A stretch of 64,000 bases of DNA. Origin: Massospora cicadina. Taxonomy: Eukaryota; Entomophthoromycota; Entomophthoromycetes; Entomophthorales; Entomophthoraceae. The notes under the pieces are model-generated. The model made no database searches. It saw nothing but the letters and a program-made list of their open reading frames with translations, and had not been told where the DNA came from. Location: contig JAKSZP010007887.1 of the NCBI GenBank assembly GCA_022478985.1, positions 124,001 through 188,000 of the forward strand, written 5' to 3'. Within the stretch, counting starts at the first letter, position 1. Each line of letters starts with the position of its first letter. Positions 54,001-63,997 of the stretch are shown piece after piece. The position numbers and the translations under genes were made by a program.

Positions 54001-54039
54001 AATTTTTTGGATATCTAGAACTAGCCTCTTCCCTGGTCA

Positions 54040-54620
54040 AAACTAACGTACACACCTTTCTTGGTGCAGTCAACATCCTCCACCGCTTCATTAAGCACCT
54101 CTACTCTAATATCACTCCCTTGACCTGCCTCACAGGACAGGTACCCTTTTCTTGGGGAGAAGAAGAGAAGGCGGACTTCTAAGCTTTCAATGAGAGTCTA
54201 CTTACCGCGCCTGTCTTGGATCACCCTTTCTTCAACCTCCTTTCTGTCATTAAGATTGATGCCTCCAACTTTTCTCTGGGAGCGTTCTCTTACAGAATGA
54301 TCAGAATGATATGGAATATACTGTGTTTTTTAGCTTCAAGATACTTCTATCAATACCAATTACCTTACGTACATTAATAGCTCTTTCTATTATTACACTC
54401 AACCTATGTCAGCACACCTACTATACGCCTGATATCCCTTTGTCATAAGAACTGATCATCGTGCCTGAAGCTCCATAAGAGCTCCCATAAGATGAACCAA
54501 CGACAGTCCCATTGGCAATAGGTGCTCATTCAGTACAACTTTGCATTTGAGTACAAGCTGGGTCCCAAAACTTGATCCCTGAACTTCTTAGCCGTGACCC
54601 CCATATGGATTTTTCTCAAA
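54040..54620 (+). pseudogene. G6 RNase H, decayed
   Basis: NILHRFIKHLYSNITPLTCL (about 54070-54130) is the conserved connection (F Y R R F I . . F S . . . . P L T . L). VIKIDASNFSLGAFSYR (54248-54298) has the catalytic Asp in DAS. PFVIRTDHRA (about 54438) and a later LNFLAVTPIWIF-like piece match the end of the domain. Several stops. Confidence 0.82.
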
Positions 54621-54739
54621 CTGAATCAGTTAAATACAATACTATTACCATGCTCCCCCAATCTTTTTGCCTTGCACGAGGGTAACCCTACAGCTTCATG
54701 AGGAGGCTATGGGTTGTTTAAGGTCGCAGCACTCTGGGA

Positions 54740-56075
54740 AGGAACTAAAAGAGGATCTTTATTTAAAGCTTCACCAATGAGGTATACAAGAGCTACACCT
54801 TTAGAGAAGGGATCGCTCTGAACCAAGGGAATACCTGAGTACCCTTCATGAACTTGCAGGCTTAGATCCCCAAGGCCTACCATGGATACCCCTAACTGTA
54901 CATACTGGTATCAATAAGACCGTGAGTTTGATCAAACGGTTTAACTTATTTCTGGAATGAAAGCAATGGCAGGAAATACCTCTTTGAATGCTTGAAATGT
55001 GCCAGATATAAACCTTTGCGCGCTAAGCCTCAGGTCATTTGATGATACTCCCAATTTCCGCAAGGCCATGGTCTTCTATCATCGTGGACTTCACTACCTG
55101 TCGGCCCATGTCAATTTGGATTCAAGCAATCATTATGGTAGTCAATTGGCTCACCAAATACTCAAAATTTCTCCACCTAAACTTGTGCATCACCTTGAAT
55201 GTGACGGCTGAGATATTTATTAAGGAGAACTTTTCAAGATACAGCTTACCAGATGAGGTTTTTTCTTACCCTAGACCCCATTATATTTCGCGCTTCTGGG
55301 ACCACCAATTTTCCAACTTGGGCATCATCCCAGCTGCTTCTCCGCCTACCATCCACAGTCAGATGGTCAGACAAAAAAGTTTGATTATAGTCTAGAGCAC
55401 TATCTCCGCTACTATATCACTGCCCATCAGAAAACCTGAAGCATTTGGCTCCCTCTCACCCAGTTGTCTATAAAACCATACTCATTCCCTCATAGGTATG
55501 TCCCCATTTTTTTCAATTATGGCCAAAACCTCTGGATGCTTGAGGGGTTAACCTTACGGAATGATACCAGCCACAGATGACCTAGTGACTAACATTTAGT
55601 CAAGCATTTACGCCTGGAAGACCCATCTTAATAACGGCATGCTAAACCAGAAGGACAGGGCTGACGTCAACACTCTGAACCCCCTGCATAAAAAGGTAGA
55701 CAACATGGTGCTTAATGATGCCATTAGGTATTTTGTCTTAGTGAAGTATCATAAGATGGGACTCCAAGCCCTGATCCCATACAAGGTGCTCAGCCAAAAT
55801 CAATGAAGTAGCATATGAGTTTGCACTTCATTAAGTTCTTAAGATATCCACGTTCTCCATGTCTTACAAACTAAGGAAGTATAAGAGTCCCATTTTAGCA
55901 ATCCAGGACCAAAACTCTCAGAAAAACCAGGCGAAGCAAAGTATAGAACGAAGAACTTATTGGATACTAAGATCTCAGGAGAAAACGTTCCTATTTGGTC
56001 AAATGGCTGGATTACCCCATCGAGGAGTCCACCTGGAAATAAGCAGCGAACTGTGCCCACTGACATGTGAAGATT
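54740..56075 (+). pseudogene. G6 integrase with chromodomain, decayed
   Basis: The core is in 55039-55395: RPWSSIIVDFTTCRPMS, IIMVVNWLTKYSKFLHL, VTAEIFIKENFSRYSLPDEV and RPHYISRFWDHQFSNLGI, which match S.DFI..LP......I.VVVDRLTK..HF and D.G..F.S.FW. Then IHSQMVRQ (HPQTDGQ). After a linker rich in DADVN-type remnants (55640-55760), the chromodomain segment RRKRSYLVKWLDYPIEEST followed by W-K stands at 55975-56040, with the aromatic and VKW residues kept. Chromodomains bind methylated histone tails and steer insertion to heterochromatin. Frames change often. Confidence 0.87.
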
Positions 56076-56441
56076 AAGGTGTTCATAACTTGGATGTGAT
56101 TAACTTAAATGGGGTGATGTCATGATTAGGATCTGCCTTGACATAACATCGCTATCATATGATAAAAAAATAAATCAAGTTGGGTCTTTATCCTGATGCG
56201 TTTTGTTGTGATTAAAATGATTAACAACAAATCCCTAAGAGTTAAACTGGGCAATAAATCAAGGCAATCACGCCAACATAAACATAATATACTTAAACAT
56301 CCCAAGTTATAACTAAATCAAATCCAGCAACAAAATTTGTAAAAATGGCCCTCTAACTACTGATCCAATGGAGGAAATTCAGTTGAGGAGATATTAAAAC
56401 TCAAGGATTAATCCCAACTTTTGATCCTTATTAGATTGCCA

Positions 56442-56450
56442 TATATAAAA
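56442..56450 (+). promoter_or_regulatory. TATA-box-like site in G6 LTR
   Basis: TATATAAAA within GCCATATATAAAAGGGG is a good TATA box by sequence, about 325 bp into the LTR. It would place the transcription start some 30 bp downstream. In the left LTR the site is degraded. Confidence 0.5.
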
Positions 56451-56503
56451 GGGGTTATTTCATGAAATACTCAACTGGCATGCAAAACTCATTGAAAAGT
56501 ACT

Positions 56504-58423
56504 GATTTAAATTTAAATTTATTTGAAGTACGCCTACCAGTGGAAGGACATTACCAATACTCATTAAGCAAAAGAACCAATTGAATGTATGAATTATTTA
56601 ACAAAAAACCAAAACAAAAACAAAAACCTCCAACCAGGTGAGGAGCAGAATACCGATAACCTACCATGCCAAAGAATTAGGGGGGTCAAGCAAATCTTCT
56701 ACAGGCATAGTTTTCAAGACAGTATCATTATAGTTGTATAATTGGACAAAAGTGGAGAGCCAGGGCGTTGGGACATCAGCGTGGTGGGGGTGGATCGTGG
56801 TGAAAAATTGGTTAAATTCTTTAAGATAAGATTGGAAGACAGATACAACTAATACCACGAGGTGATATTCAGCTTGAATCTGGTCATCAGGGAGTTGGGC
56901 CAAATTGATAATATTGTGGTGGGTGATTTTAGAAAATGGGTCATAATCTGCTAGTTTTTGCAACATGAATGACAGAGGCTCCAGTATCATCATACAAACT
57001 GGTGATTTCGCTCCAGGCTTTTGGGGAATTCAGGGGGGTAGTTGATTATGCTAAGCCCTTCATGGAATTGAGCCACTGATTGGACAACTACTTTGTGAAG
57101 GTCTGGGCAATGGGGTGAGGCCAACACTGCTAGAGTGAGCTGGTGGTCACTTTGGTAGGGACAGCATAGGGTTATGAGCGAATTTTTTGAGGATGGGGTT
57201 TAGTCAAAATAAAATTGAAAAATTGGCCTAACCATAATTGAACTGGCCGAGAGATTAACCATATGCCTCATTTGTGATAATTTACCTGATTCATCAATTT
57301 TGGCCAATAGGTCCCATGGATTTTGGCTCACAGGACAGTGGACAAAATATTTGGGTAGGTAGTAGTTTAATGGGCTGCTTAGGTGCTAATGGTAGTCTAA
57401 ACCTAACTCTGATTGGTTTGGGTGAAATTGGGTAGGTTAATGTAGTCAGGTGATCTGGCGTGGGCCGACTTTCCACACTGGCCCATTAAACAAGAATGCT
57501 GAGTGGAAGGTGGCAAAAAAACACCTCAACCAAATCCGCAGGATGTGTCTCAGAAGCACACCAGAGGAAGTGGTTTGGGGGCAGGATTTTTTTAAATGGT
57601 CAAATCTAAAAAAAAGGGGACAAATTGGGTGACCATTATCCAGCTGAGCCCAAAAGAAGTGCTCAAGCGCTGCTGTGATATGAGCATGGGGGGATTTGTT
57701 GGCTATGGCAGGGTAATGTGGGATTATGATGGCACTGGATCGAGGTGCAGCTAGGCGCTCTGCACCAGAAGTTGCGGTGAAGAAAGGGTTGGGTTTTGCC
57801 CATAAGCCAGAAGCCCTGCCATCAATTGATAGTATTAAACCTGGGGTGGGAGGTGATATGGGAGGCATGCAAGGGACACCACCAATGTGGTTTCTGAAGG
57901 AAGGCGGATACAGGCTGCTCAATTAAAGTATTTTTGTAAATAAGGGGAGTTAAAGCCGCTGCTGCAGCGTCCTCCTCCATCTGGAAGCCTATGTCAAATT
58001 ACCCCTTAAATGGGCAGAAATCAATAAAGCTCACCGGCACAAATGCAGCAGTGGCCAATTCAAAATAGCTTGGTTGACATATAGGAAAAATCACCCATAG
58101 TTGACCTATAGGCAAAATAAGATAGTGGAGCGAGGGAGGGCAAGAGGATGGTGGCGAGAAGGGTGGATGTTTGCCAGGTGGAGTGCGAAGATCCATGGAA
58201 AGACAAAACTGCCAGAAGAAGTTGGTGGGCTATCTAACCCCATGCAAATGCATTTTTCCGCAGGGTGAAAAGCGCTAGGTAGTGGAGCACCGCTACCCAC
58301 ATTGAAGTAGCAAGTGGCGGATCATTGACATTAACCAGAAAACTGGTGTGGCCAGATGGCGGTGGCAAAATAAAATTTTCATATAAAATTTTTTAAATTA
58401 GTGAGAGCATTCAGAAAGAAAGA
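56504..58423 (-). mobile_element. Half-LINE D: ORF1-only element, about 1.92 kb
   Basis: It is inserted in the G6 right LTR. TCATTGAAAAGTACT (56489-56503) and TCATTGACAAGTATT (58425-58439) are its target duplication with two differences. The 3' end (left) has AATAAATTTAAATTTAAAT, the same tail as LINE-A. It contains a decayed gene related to that of half-LINE C and no RT or endonuclease. Its length is close to the 1,965 bp of half-LINE C, consistent with a defined short element. Confidence 0.82.
56661..58330 (-). pseudogene. Half-LINE D ORF1 (gag-like), decayed
   Basis: Near the start, GSGAPLPSAFHPAEKC and GSFVFPWIFALHLANIHPS (58106-58300) match half-LINE C (GSGETLTSIFCSGGKMC; PKDLAIHLA). 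Later, HFFWAQLDNGHPICPLFF followed by RFDHLKKSCPQ (about 57590-57660) is the knuckle region with the second Cys lost. The C-terminal part (56661-56993) with IHPHHADVPTPWLSTFVQ matches TPHVADHPTPLLSSLAR of half-LINE C and ends NSLAW-stop. Many frameshifts and stops. It is more decayed than copy C. Confidence 0.82.
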
Positions 58424-58439
58424 TTCATTGACAAGTATT

Positions 58440-58495
58440 TTTTTTTTTTTTTTTAGTACTAGATGGTCCCAACCCAAGGGGGGGATTCATCGATG
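58440..58495 (-). mobile_element. Micro-insertion M4: 56-bp LINE-B tail
   Basis: A poly(T) run followed by AGTACTAGATGGTCCCAACC and GGGGATTCATCGATG lies between exact copies of TTCATTGACAAGTATT (58424-58439 and 58496-58511). Its reverse complement is the last 40 or so bases of the LINE-B 3' UTR plus a poly(A) tail of about 15. The left copy of the duplication is also the right target duplication of half-LINE D, so this site too exists three times. Confidence 0.88.
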
Positions 58496-58849
58496 TTCAT
58501 TGACAAGTATTAATATTCTTGATTACCCTCCATTTTTTTCCTTTATCTTTTATACAATCTTAATAAAAAGACTTCTAATTTAATTCAGTGTTTTGGGCAT
58601 AATTTTAGAAATTATGCCCCATAATATAAGGCAACTGATACTCTATCTTTGCTCTTGCTCTGGAGCCCTGGCGACTAGCACTTTTACTAATGCACATGGT
58701 TATCTCTTGCCAGCAATGTCACCAACCGCCATGAAAATCATGTGTGGTATCACCACAATTTGGTTTTAGGCATGACTTTAACTGGGCATGCGCGTGGGCG
58801 TGCCTACCTGACAATCTTACACATCACTTAAAGGAATTGGACTGTGACA

Positions 58850-59400
58850 CACAGATGAATTCCCTTCTTCTGATTAAGTTACTCAGTGATTATCTCAAGT
58901 GAATTTTTGATAATTTCCTCAGTTCCCAAGTATTTATTTCAATAGTATATCTGCCTCATATTATATTAAAATAATAGCTTTTTTAAGGATAAAATTATTT
59001 TTTACTTAATGATCTTGATTGCAGCTTTTATAAATGGAAAGTGAGGCAGGCGTACTTTTTGATGAGGTAGCAAAGCAGTATTAACCATAATAAGCAGCAC
59101 CTGTAAAAGGCATTATAATATTTCAGTTGGAGAAATGCTCTAAGAGGTTGGCAACATTCCCAAATTTTCATAATAATCTTGAAAAGTTATATTTGAAATA
59201 CTTTAAATTTTAAGGGAGTACCTATAATTATAACACTCATATTAAACCTAAGTTTTTGAATGCTGCATAAGAAAAGTAAGCCCACATTCTGCAAGAGAGT
59301 TTCCTTTATCAAACAAAAATCCTAAATAAGTTTTAATATAAAAGGAAGAAATTACACTTAAAACGCAGATTGGAATTTCAAGTTATGCATGGCATACTGT
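58850..59400. other. AT-rich stretch, no gene seen
   Basis: Sequence to the right of G6 has stops in all frames and no motif or paired repeat. Confidence 0.5.
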
Positions 59401-59407
59401 AAGTCCT

Positions 59408-59545
59408 GGGGAACGTCCCCTGGCCATTGATTGGGTTCTTTTTCTGTTCCCGAGTAAGAGGGTATTGAAGAGGGCGGCTGTACCCCTCGTTACCCAGGGC
59501 GATCTCAGCCAGGTGGTAGATGAGCACTGGGTAACAGCCCTGCCA
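59408..59545. repeat. GC-rich block with inverted repeats
   Basis: In AT-rich surroundings, GGGGAACGTCCCC (59408-59420) is a near-perfect palindrome, and GTTACCCAG (59489-59497) pairs with CTGGGTAAC (59527-59535) across a 29-base loop. Additional partial pairing (GGCTGT with ACAGCC) flanks it. The 62-codon minus-strand open frame 59383-59571 covers it. I cannot name it; it may be a fragment of another repeat. Confidence 0.45.
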
Positions 59546-59547
59546 CT

Positions 59548-60950
59548 TTGGATCCCTCCCCTGGTGCCCAACTCACCTTAACAGAACTAGTACAGTTAAT
59601 CAGGGAAATCTGCACCAAGATCACTAAAATGAAATCAATCAACCCAAAATTGTGTGGAAGTCAGCCCAATATTTGGATTCCATGTAGTCAGATAGAGATG
59701 AAGTCTGATCTATCAGCTGGAATTGCTGATGGTTTCAATTCAGCCAACACTATGATAAAAAAATCAACCCCCCTCAAAATCATCGGGGATCATCCCCAAT
59801 GGGCAGGTAATAGCATCAGACACCATTGATGAGGGTTCAAAGCTCCCTTCTGGTAAATTGGGAGTTGTGACTGATGCAACGCTTTTGACTGCTTGAATGG
59901 CCCAGCAGCTGGGCATGGCCAGTTGGGTGTCCCAAACCCATTCTTAACCAAATGGAACCGCCCCTACATGGGGTGGCCTAAGGGGATTCCTGCTGCTCAT
60001 TGGGCCAAATGCTGTCACACTAACCATCAGAAATGTAGCCAAGCCTCAGTTCAGACGTTCGAGGTTGAATTTACAGCAACTTGGCCTTCCACCAAATTCT
60101 TTGATGTTGGTTCCCAGTGAACTTATCCTCCCCATTCCCAAATAATTCTCCAGTTAGGTCAAAAACTGAGGGTCTCAATCCTGGCTTATCCCTGCATCAA
60201 TTGACCACTAATTAATCAGTTGCATTGCACTGAGGAAATTGTTGGTCAACATTCTTCCTTTTCCTTCACAATAAAATTTTGCCTCAAGAACTAATCAATT
60301 TTTAGTTTTATTGATTTCTGTCTGTCCGCATTCCCAATGGCTTTTCCCTGGTGGCCTGTCAGACCATACACTGGATGGGCTCTACCAGTGCTCATGGTCA
60401 CTATGGCCCATCACAGTCGTAGATTGGATTCAGTAAGCTAGATACTTCTGGCAATTTAACCATGTCATTATGAACTTTCGTCAACAATATTCTGGGATCC
60501 TGTGGCCTTATGTCCACCATCTTCAAGCAAGGATCTTCCCCCTTGTCTAACCAGTCAAACCAGCCCCATATACCATAAACTTATTGAAACCATATCCGTG
60601 GTTCCACCACCTGCAGCAAGACCTCCTGGTCTGGGGTGGCCCCAATTTGGTTGGTTTTTGGGATCATATTCACTATTGTCTTACACCAACAATTCATCAC
60701 TTCCCAATGTTCAGCCCCATAAGTGTCATTTTGTGAGCAATGTCTCTAGCATCTTGGCTTGTTTTTGGGTGCTTACGCACCCCAACTGGCAGGCCGTTAT
60801 AAACTTATTCTGCCATTTCCATGACACATACTCACTAATGGCCATCTGGATGAAGTTGATGTCTAAGTTGTACTCTCCTTTAGGGCTTCTTGAGCTGCTC
60901 AGATACCACCACAGTAAGCAGCAACTGTCAGTTTATTAGTACTTTAGACT
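59548..60950 (+). other. Coding-like plus-strand traces, unassigned
   Basis: Three open frames (59548-59829, 59893-60120, 60502-60939) have ordinary protein composition and lie in the same sense, as expected for one decayed gene. One contains HWAKCCHTNHQKCSQ, which loosely resembles a broken zinc knuckle, so an ORF1 or gag remnant is possible. No firm motif is present and no copy is visible in the window. Confidence 0.3.
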
Positions 60951-62009
60951 GTAAGCCAAGGTTCAGTTAGGGGTGAAGCTTTAATTAAACTGTCAAAGTA
61001 ATTGTAAAAGGGCTTGTATATACTATATCCTTTATTAATTAAAAATGTTTTGATACTACTAGGATGGGTCAAAATGCATTATTGAGAAGGTCTCATTGGA
61101 TCTTCTCAATAAGAATCTTCAAAAATTATCCATAGACTGCTCAGGTGAGGTCTTCATTATCCCCCTTTGTTAATTAACTTGTAATTGCATTGTTTGAAGG
61201 CGCCCTTTGCGGGCTGTAGGGAGCAAGAGAGAAAATTTGGAAGTCATCCTTATGTGTTCCTGCACTTGTGAGAATCTTTGTTCATACTTTTAATCCATCT
61301 CCTGTAGAAGGTCCCATATTAAAAAAATGCTCAATAGTTAAATTAAAACTGATTGATTTAAAAATAAAAATATTTGTCTTAAATCCTGTGAACGCCATTA
61401 GGATCTATGGAGTGGGTTATAGGTCCATATGAAAATAGCCATAAGCTCTATTGACCACTGTATCCATATTGGCATCTGCTTTGGAATAATCAAAGTTCAT
61501 CTTATGTATAAAGCAGTAGATACATGATCAAAGTATGTCAAGTTTGTTTTGTCATCCTCCTGGTCGATAGTAATATAACAGAATTAATTTCCTAATTGGA
61601 AGGTTGTCAAAGCGAGCCTACTAGCATCAAAGCATGCTGTCTCTTTAATTTGTTGTTGTAATAGGCGCTAAGGCTCAACCTACAACCACATAGTTCAGCT
61701 AATTTTTTATGATAAAATAAGAGAAACTATAAGTAAAAAATAGCTTTAAATAAGTGGATAAATATTTTATTAGCAGATGTTTTTATCATGCATCTTAAAC
61801 ATATAGGTGAAAAAAGATTATACAACTCTAACTTCTCATTATAATAAACTACACTTTAGATTTTAGAACAGTACAAGATTATTACAGAAAATGGTATAAA
61901 CTGTTAACTTGGAACTTTAGAGGACAAAACCCCTTAACGCTTGTTTCTATACCAGCTAGGGGACAAGGGAGAAAATACAATAAAAAAGGGATAGATTCAC
62001 AATGCTGTA
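60951..62009. other. AT-rich stretch, no gene seen except a hairpin
   Basis: No domain is supported here. Weak minus-strand coding traces at 61.4-61.7 kb could not be tied to a family. Confidence 0.4.
61079..61112. repeat. Perfect inverted repeat, 11-bp arms
   Basis: TTATTGAGAAG (61079-61089) and CTTCTCAATAA (61102-61112) are perfect complements with a 12-base loop. There is no T-run after it that would suggest a pol III terminator. Function unknown. Confidence 0.6.
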
Positions 62010-62140
62010 AATCTCATAAATCAATATTAATTGATTCAGGGGATATTGCCAGTTGGGTGGTAAAAAATTAAGCCTCAATAGATATCCTTGGTGTCGCGAA
62101 ATCAACTTTTTGGCTCCACTAGTGTGCCAGGCCAACCAGT
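62010..62140 (+). pseudogene. Protease-like fragment (DSG loop)
   Basis: SILIDSGDIASWVVKN followed by ASIDILG (about 62022-62090) resembles the retropepsin active-site segment (ILIDSGAT.NF...... LG) with DSG in place of DTG. A single stop interrupts it. No RT follows on the same strand, so it would be an isolated piece of another element. Weak. Confidence 0.4.
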
Positions 62141-62199
62141 ATGAAGACTGGTAGCCCTTTGCTATTTCGCCTTCATTGGCGTAGCAACCCTTATAAGTC

Positions 62200-62600
62200 C
62201 TGAGACCAACCTACCAATCAACCACCAATGGCTTGCCTTTAGCCCCAGGCTTCTTCAGCGTGTGCCCCAGCAAGTACTGCCCCCTTCCTGAGCAGCACAG
62301 TCACTCCCGCGCTGCCCCACCCTCGCGACCCTTCACAAACACATTTAAGCATGCCCTGGCGAGTCCATCCCCCTTCTTGGGTGGCTATGGCACCTCCCGC
62401 ACTGCATTCCGCTAGGGTTGGTGGCTATGCAGCTCATACTGGTAGCCAGCTGGCCAGGTTCCCACTGGTTCCTCATAAGGAGGAGGTATGGGTGCTGGCA
62501 GCGCCAGTCACTCCAGGTGTGATCACCTGCGCCTATTGGGGATATCCTATTCTATCTTCCCCACTCTAGTGGCTCTTGCTACTTCAAACAAATAGGGAAA
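62200..62600. other. GC-rich stretch, unassigned
   Basis: This stretch is distinctly richer in C and G than its flanks and has plus-strand open frames of 60 and 72 codons (62233-62415, 62351-62569) overlapping in different frames. The products are Pro-, Ala- and Gly-rich with no motif. It could be a gag linker following the protease-like fragment or another decayed element. Confidence 0.3.
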
Positions 62601-63402
62601 GTAGGCAAATGAGAGATGTTTATTAGGAGGGAATAAACGACTTTTTATACTACTTTCAGGGCTACTGCGCCCAAAGACTCTTTGGCCAATCATCTGCCAG
62701 AAAACCCATCAGTCTCTTGATGCCACAATGATCTATCAGATTGGAAACTATATTTATTCATACTCATACCGAATCCCTCCAGATCTGCTCACTGATCAAT
62801 GAATTAATATTAGGTCAATCTATCCTCAGCATAAGTCGCTGGTCGATCATATATAAACTCATAATTAAATAGGAATTCAAGCATCCTTGGCATGAGTCGC
62901 TGGTGCTCTGAATTAGGTGACAGAACCATTTTGGACGAGTTCATAACGGATTCATCAGCTTTCCTCTGGAAACTCCCACAACGACCTTCAGATGGCATTT
63001 TAGCGGCTAACGCAGCTTCTGTTTAACCTAAACTCAAACAAATATATAACATCTACTAGTATCAAACTAGGCGATTAGCTGGCAATTACACCTGACTTAC
63101 TGAAACCCCTAATTTGATTACTATCAGAAGGATTCATCTGGTAAAGATTCCGACACTTGGCATTGTCCATGAAAAAAAGATAGTAATTAATCCTATCAAT
63201 TAGTAATTAATAAAAAATTGGGAGTGGAGGCAGGATAATCCGCAGTAACATAATCTGGTGTATTGACATTAGCATCATGGTGATTCATCATAAACTAATT
63301 CACCAGAAAACATCAGCATTAAATCTTGAGGAATTAAAAACTTTTATTTTAAATAAAAGATAATACAGAAAATAGTATAAAATAAGTGGTTAGTAAGAAT
63401 AA
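62601..63402. other. AT-rich stretch, faint minus-strand gypsy trace
   Basis: The minus-strand open frame 62810-62998 ends FLFNYEFIYDRPATYAEDRL, which faintly resembles the end of a gypsy RNase H (F.F.I.YRPG....AD.LSR). Nothing else is recognisable. If real, it belongs with the dUTPase-like fragment to the right. Confidence 0.3.
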
Positions 63403-63540
63403 TTCTGAAGAGTGGTAGCATAGTGGGGTGGTTCCCGCTCCACTCTAAGTTGGGTTTGAGCAAATAATGTTTGAAACCAGCACAGGATAAAAACTTGGTG
63501 CAGTAAATTGTCCCAAGGTCAACCTGCCTCATTTATTTTA
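63403..63540 (+). mobile_element. SINE-1b, 138 bp
   Basis: TTAGTAAGAATAA flanks it exactly (63390-63402 and 63541-63553). The body has AGTGGTAGCATAGTGG (A-box region), GTTTGAAACCAGC (B box, one base from GGTTCGANNCC) and the end CCCAAGGTCAACCTGCCTCA followed by TTTATTTTA. It matches SINE-1a in length and order. The tail matches the end of half-LINE C. Confidence 0.88.
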
Positions 63541-63664
63541 TTAGTAAGAATAAATTACAATATTTTTTATCACTTGACTAAACGTTCAATCACACAGGTA
63601 AGTGGGGTTTAGATGGTAACTAAGACAATGAGGCCATTAGGCAGGATAACATAAACATAAGAAA

Positions 63665-63997
63665 TTATTTGATGCTTTTGGTTGTGCACTGGGTAAGAGT
63701 AGATTTTACCACAGACATCTTAATTTCTCCCTGGTGAGGATATAAAGCACCATAGGCAGCAATGTAATCTTTTTTATATTGGTGGATTGGTGGAAGGATT
63801 TTATTATACAAACTTTCAGGAATTTGAAAAGTGATATTCGTTCTGATAAGGTCATGATTGCTCAGTTTGATGGTATACTTTTGTCCAGCATGGAGTGGAA
63901 TCTCATTGGAATCTAATGCTGATTCTGAGGTAGATCTAAAATACGTTGACACCTTTACAGCACCCATTTGAAGTAGTTCTCTTATTAGAATCAACAT
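63665..63997 (-). pseudogene. dUTPase-like domain of another retroelement
   Basis: An open frame of 110 codons on the minus strand is dUTPase-like along its length: STSESALDSNEIPLHAGQKY (motif 1 region, SAG.DL...... I..G), LIRTNITFQIPESLYNKILP (I.TGI...IP.G.YG.I.PRS, motif 2), and AAYGALYPHQGEIKMSVV (aGVID.DYRGEI.V.L, motif 3), followed by an N-equivalent K. The Asp of motif 3 is Tyr and the Tyr is Gln, so catalysis would be lost. A host dUTPase gene is unlikely given the degraded catalytic site and surroundings; it resembles the G5 domain (LYPSYAGSVSV). It touches the window edge. Confidence 0.6.

Larger units (their letters stand above)
51069..58849 (+). mobile_element. Ty3/gypsy chromovirus-like element G6 with two LTRs
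   Basis: LTRs at 51069-51875 and 56118-58849 (the second interrupted by half-LINE D and M4) bound a plus-strand internal region with gag, protease, RT, RNase H, integrase and a chromodomain. The LTR ends are inverted: TGTCA and TGACA. AAATGGGGTGA directly before the right LTR is a polypurine tract. I see no 5-bp target duplication (ATCTT on the left, CACAG on the right). The chromodomain places it with chromoviruses. All genes are decayed. Confidence 0.9.
56118..58849 (+). repeat. G6 3' LTR, split by half-LINE D and M4
   Basis: 56118-56503 and 58512-58849 together make about 725 bp and match the left LTR. It begins TGTCATGATTAGG and ends GACTGTGACA. The interruption consists of half-LINE D, the micro-insertion M4 and their target duplications. 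Confidence 0.88.

Noticed and set aside
62810..62998. RNase H of a further gypsy element
   Set aside because: Only the last 20 residues resemble the domain end and no catalytic motif is visible; noted as a faint trace only.
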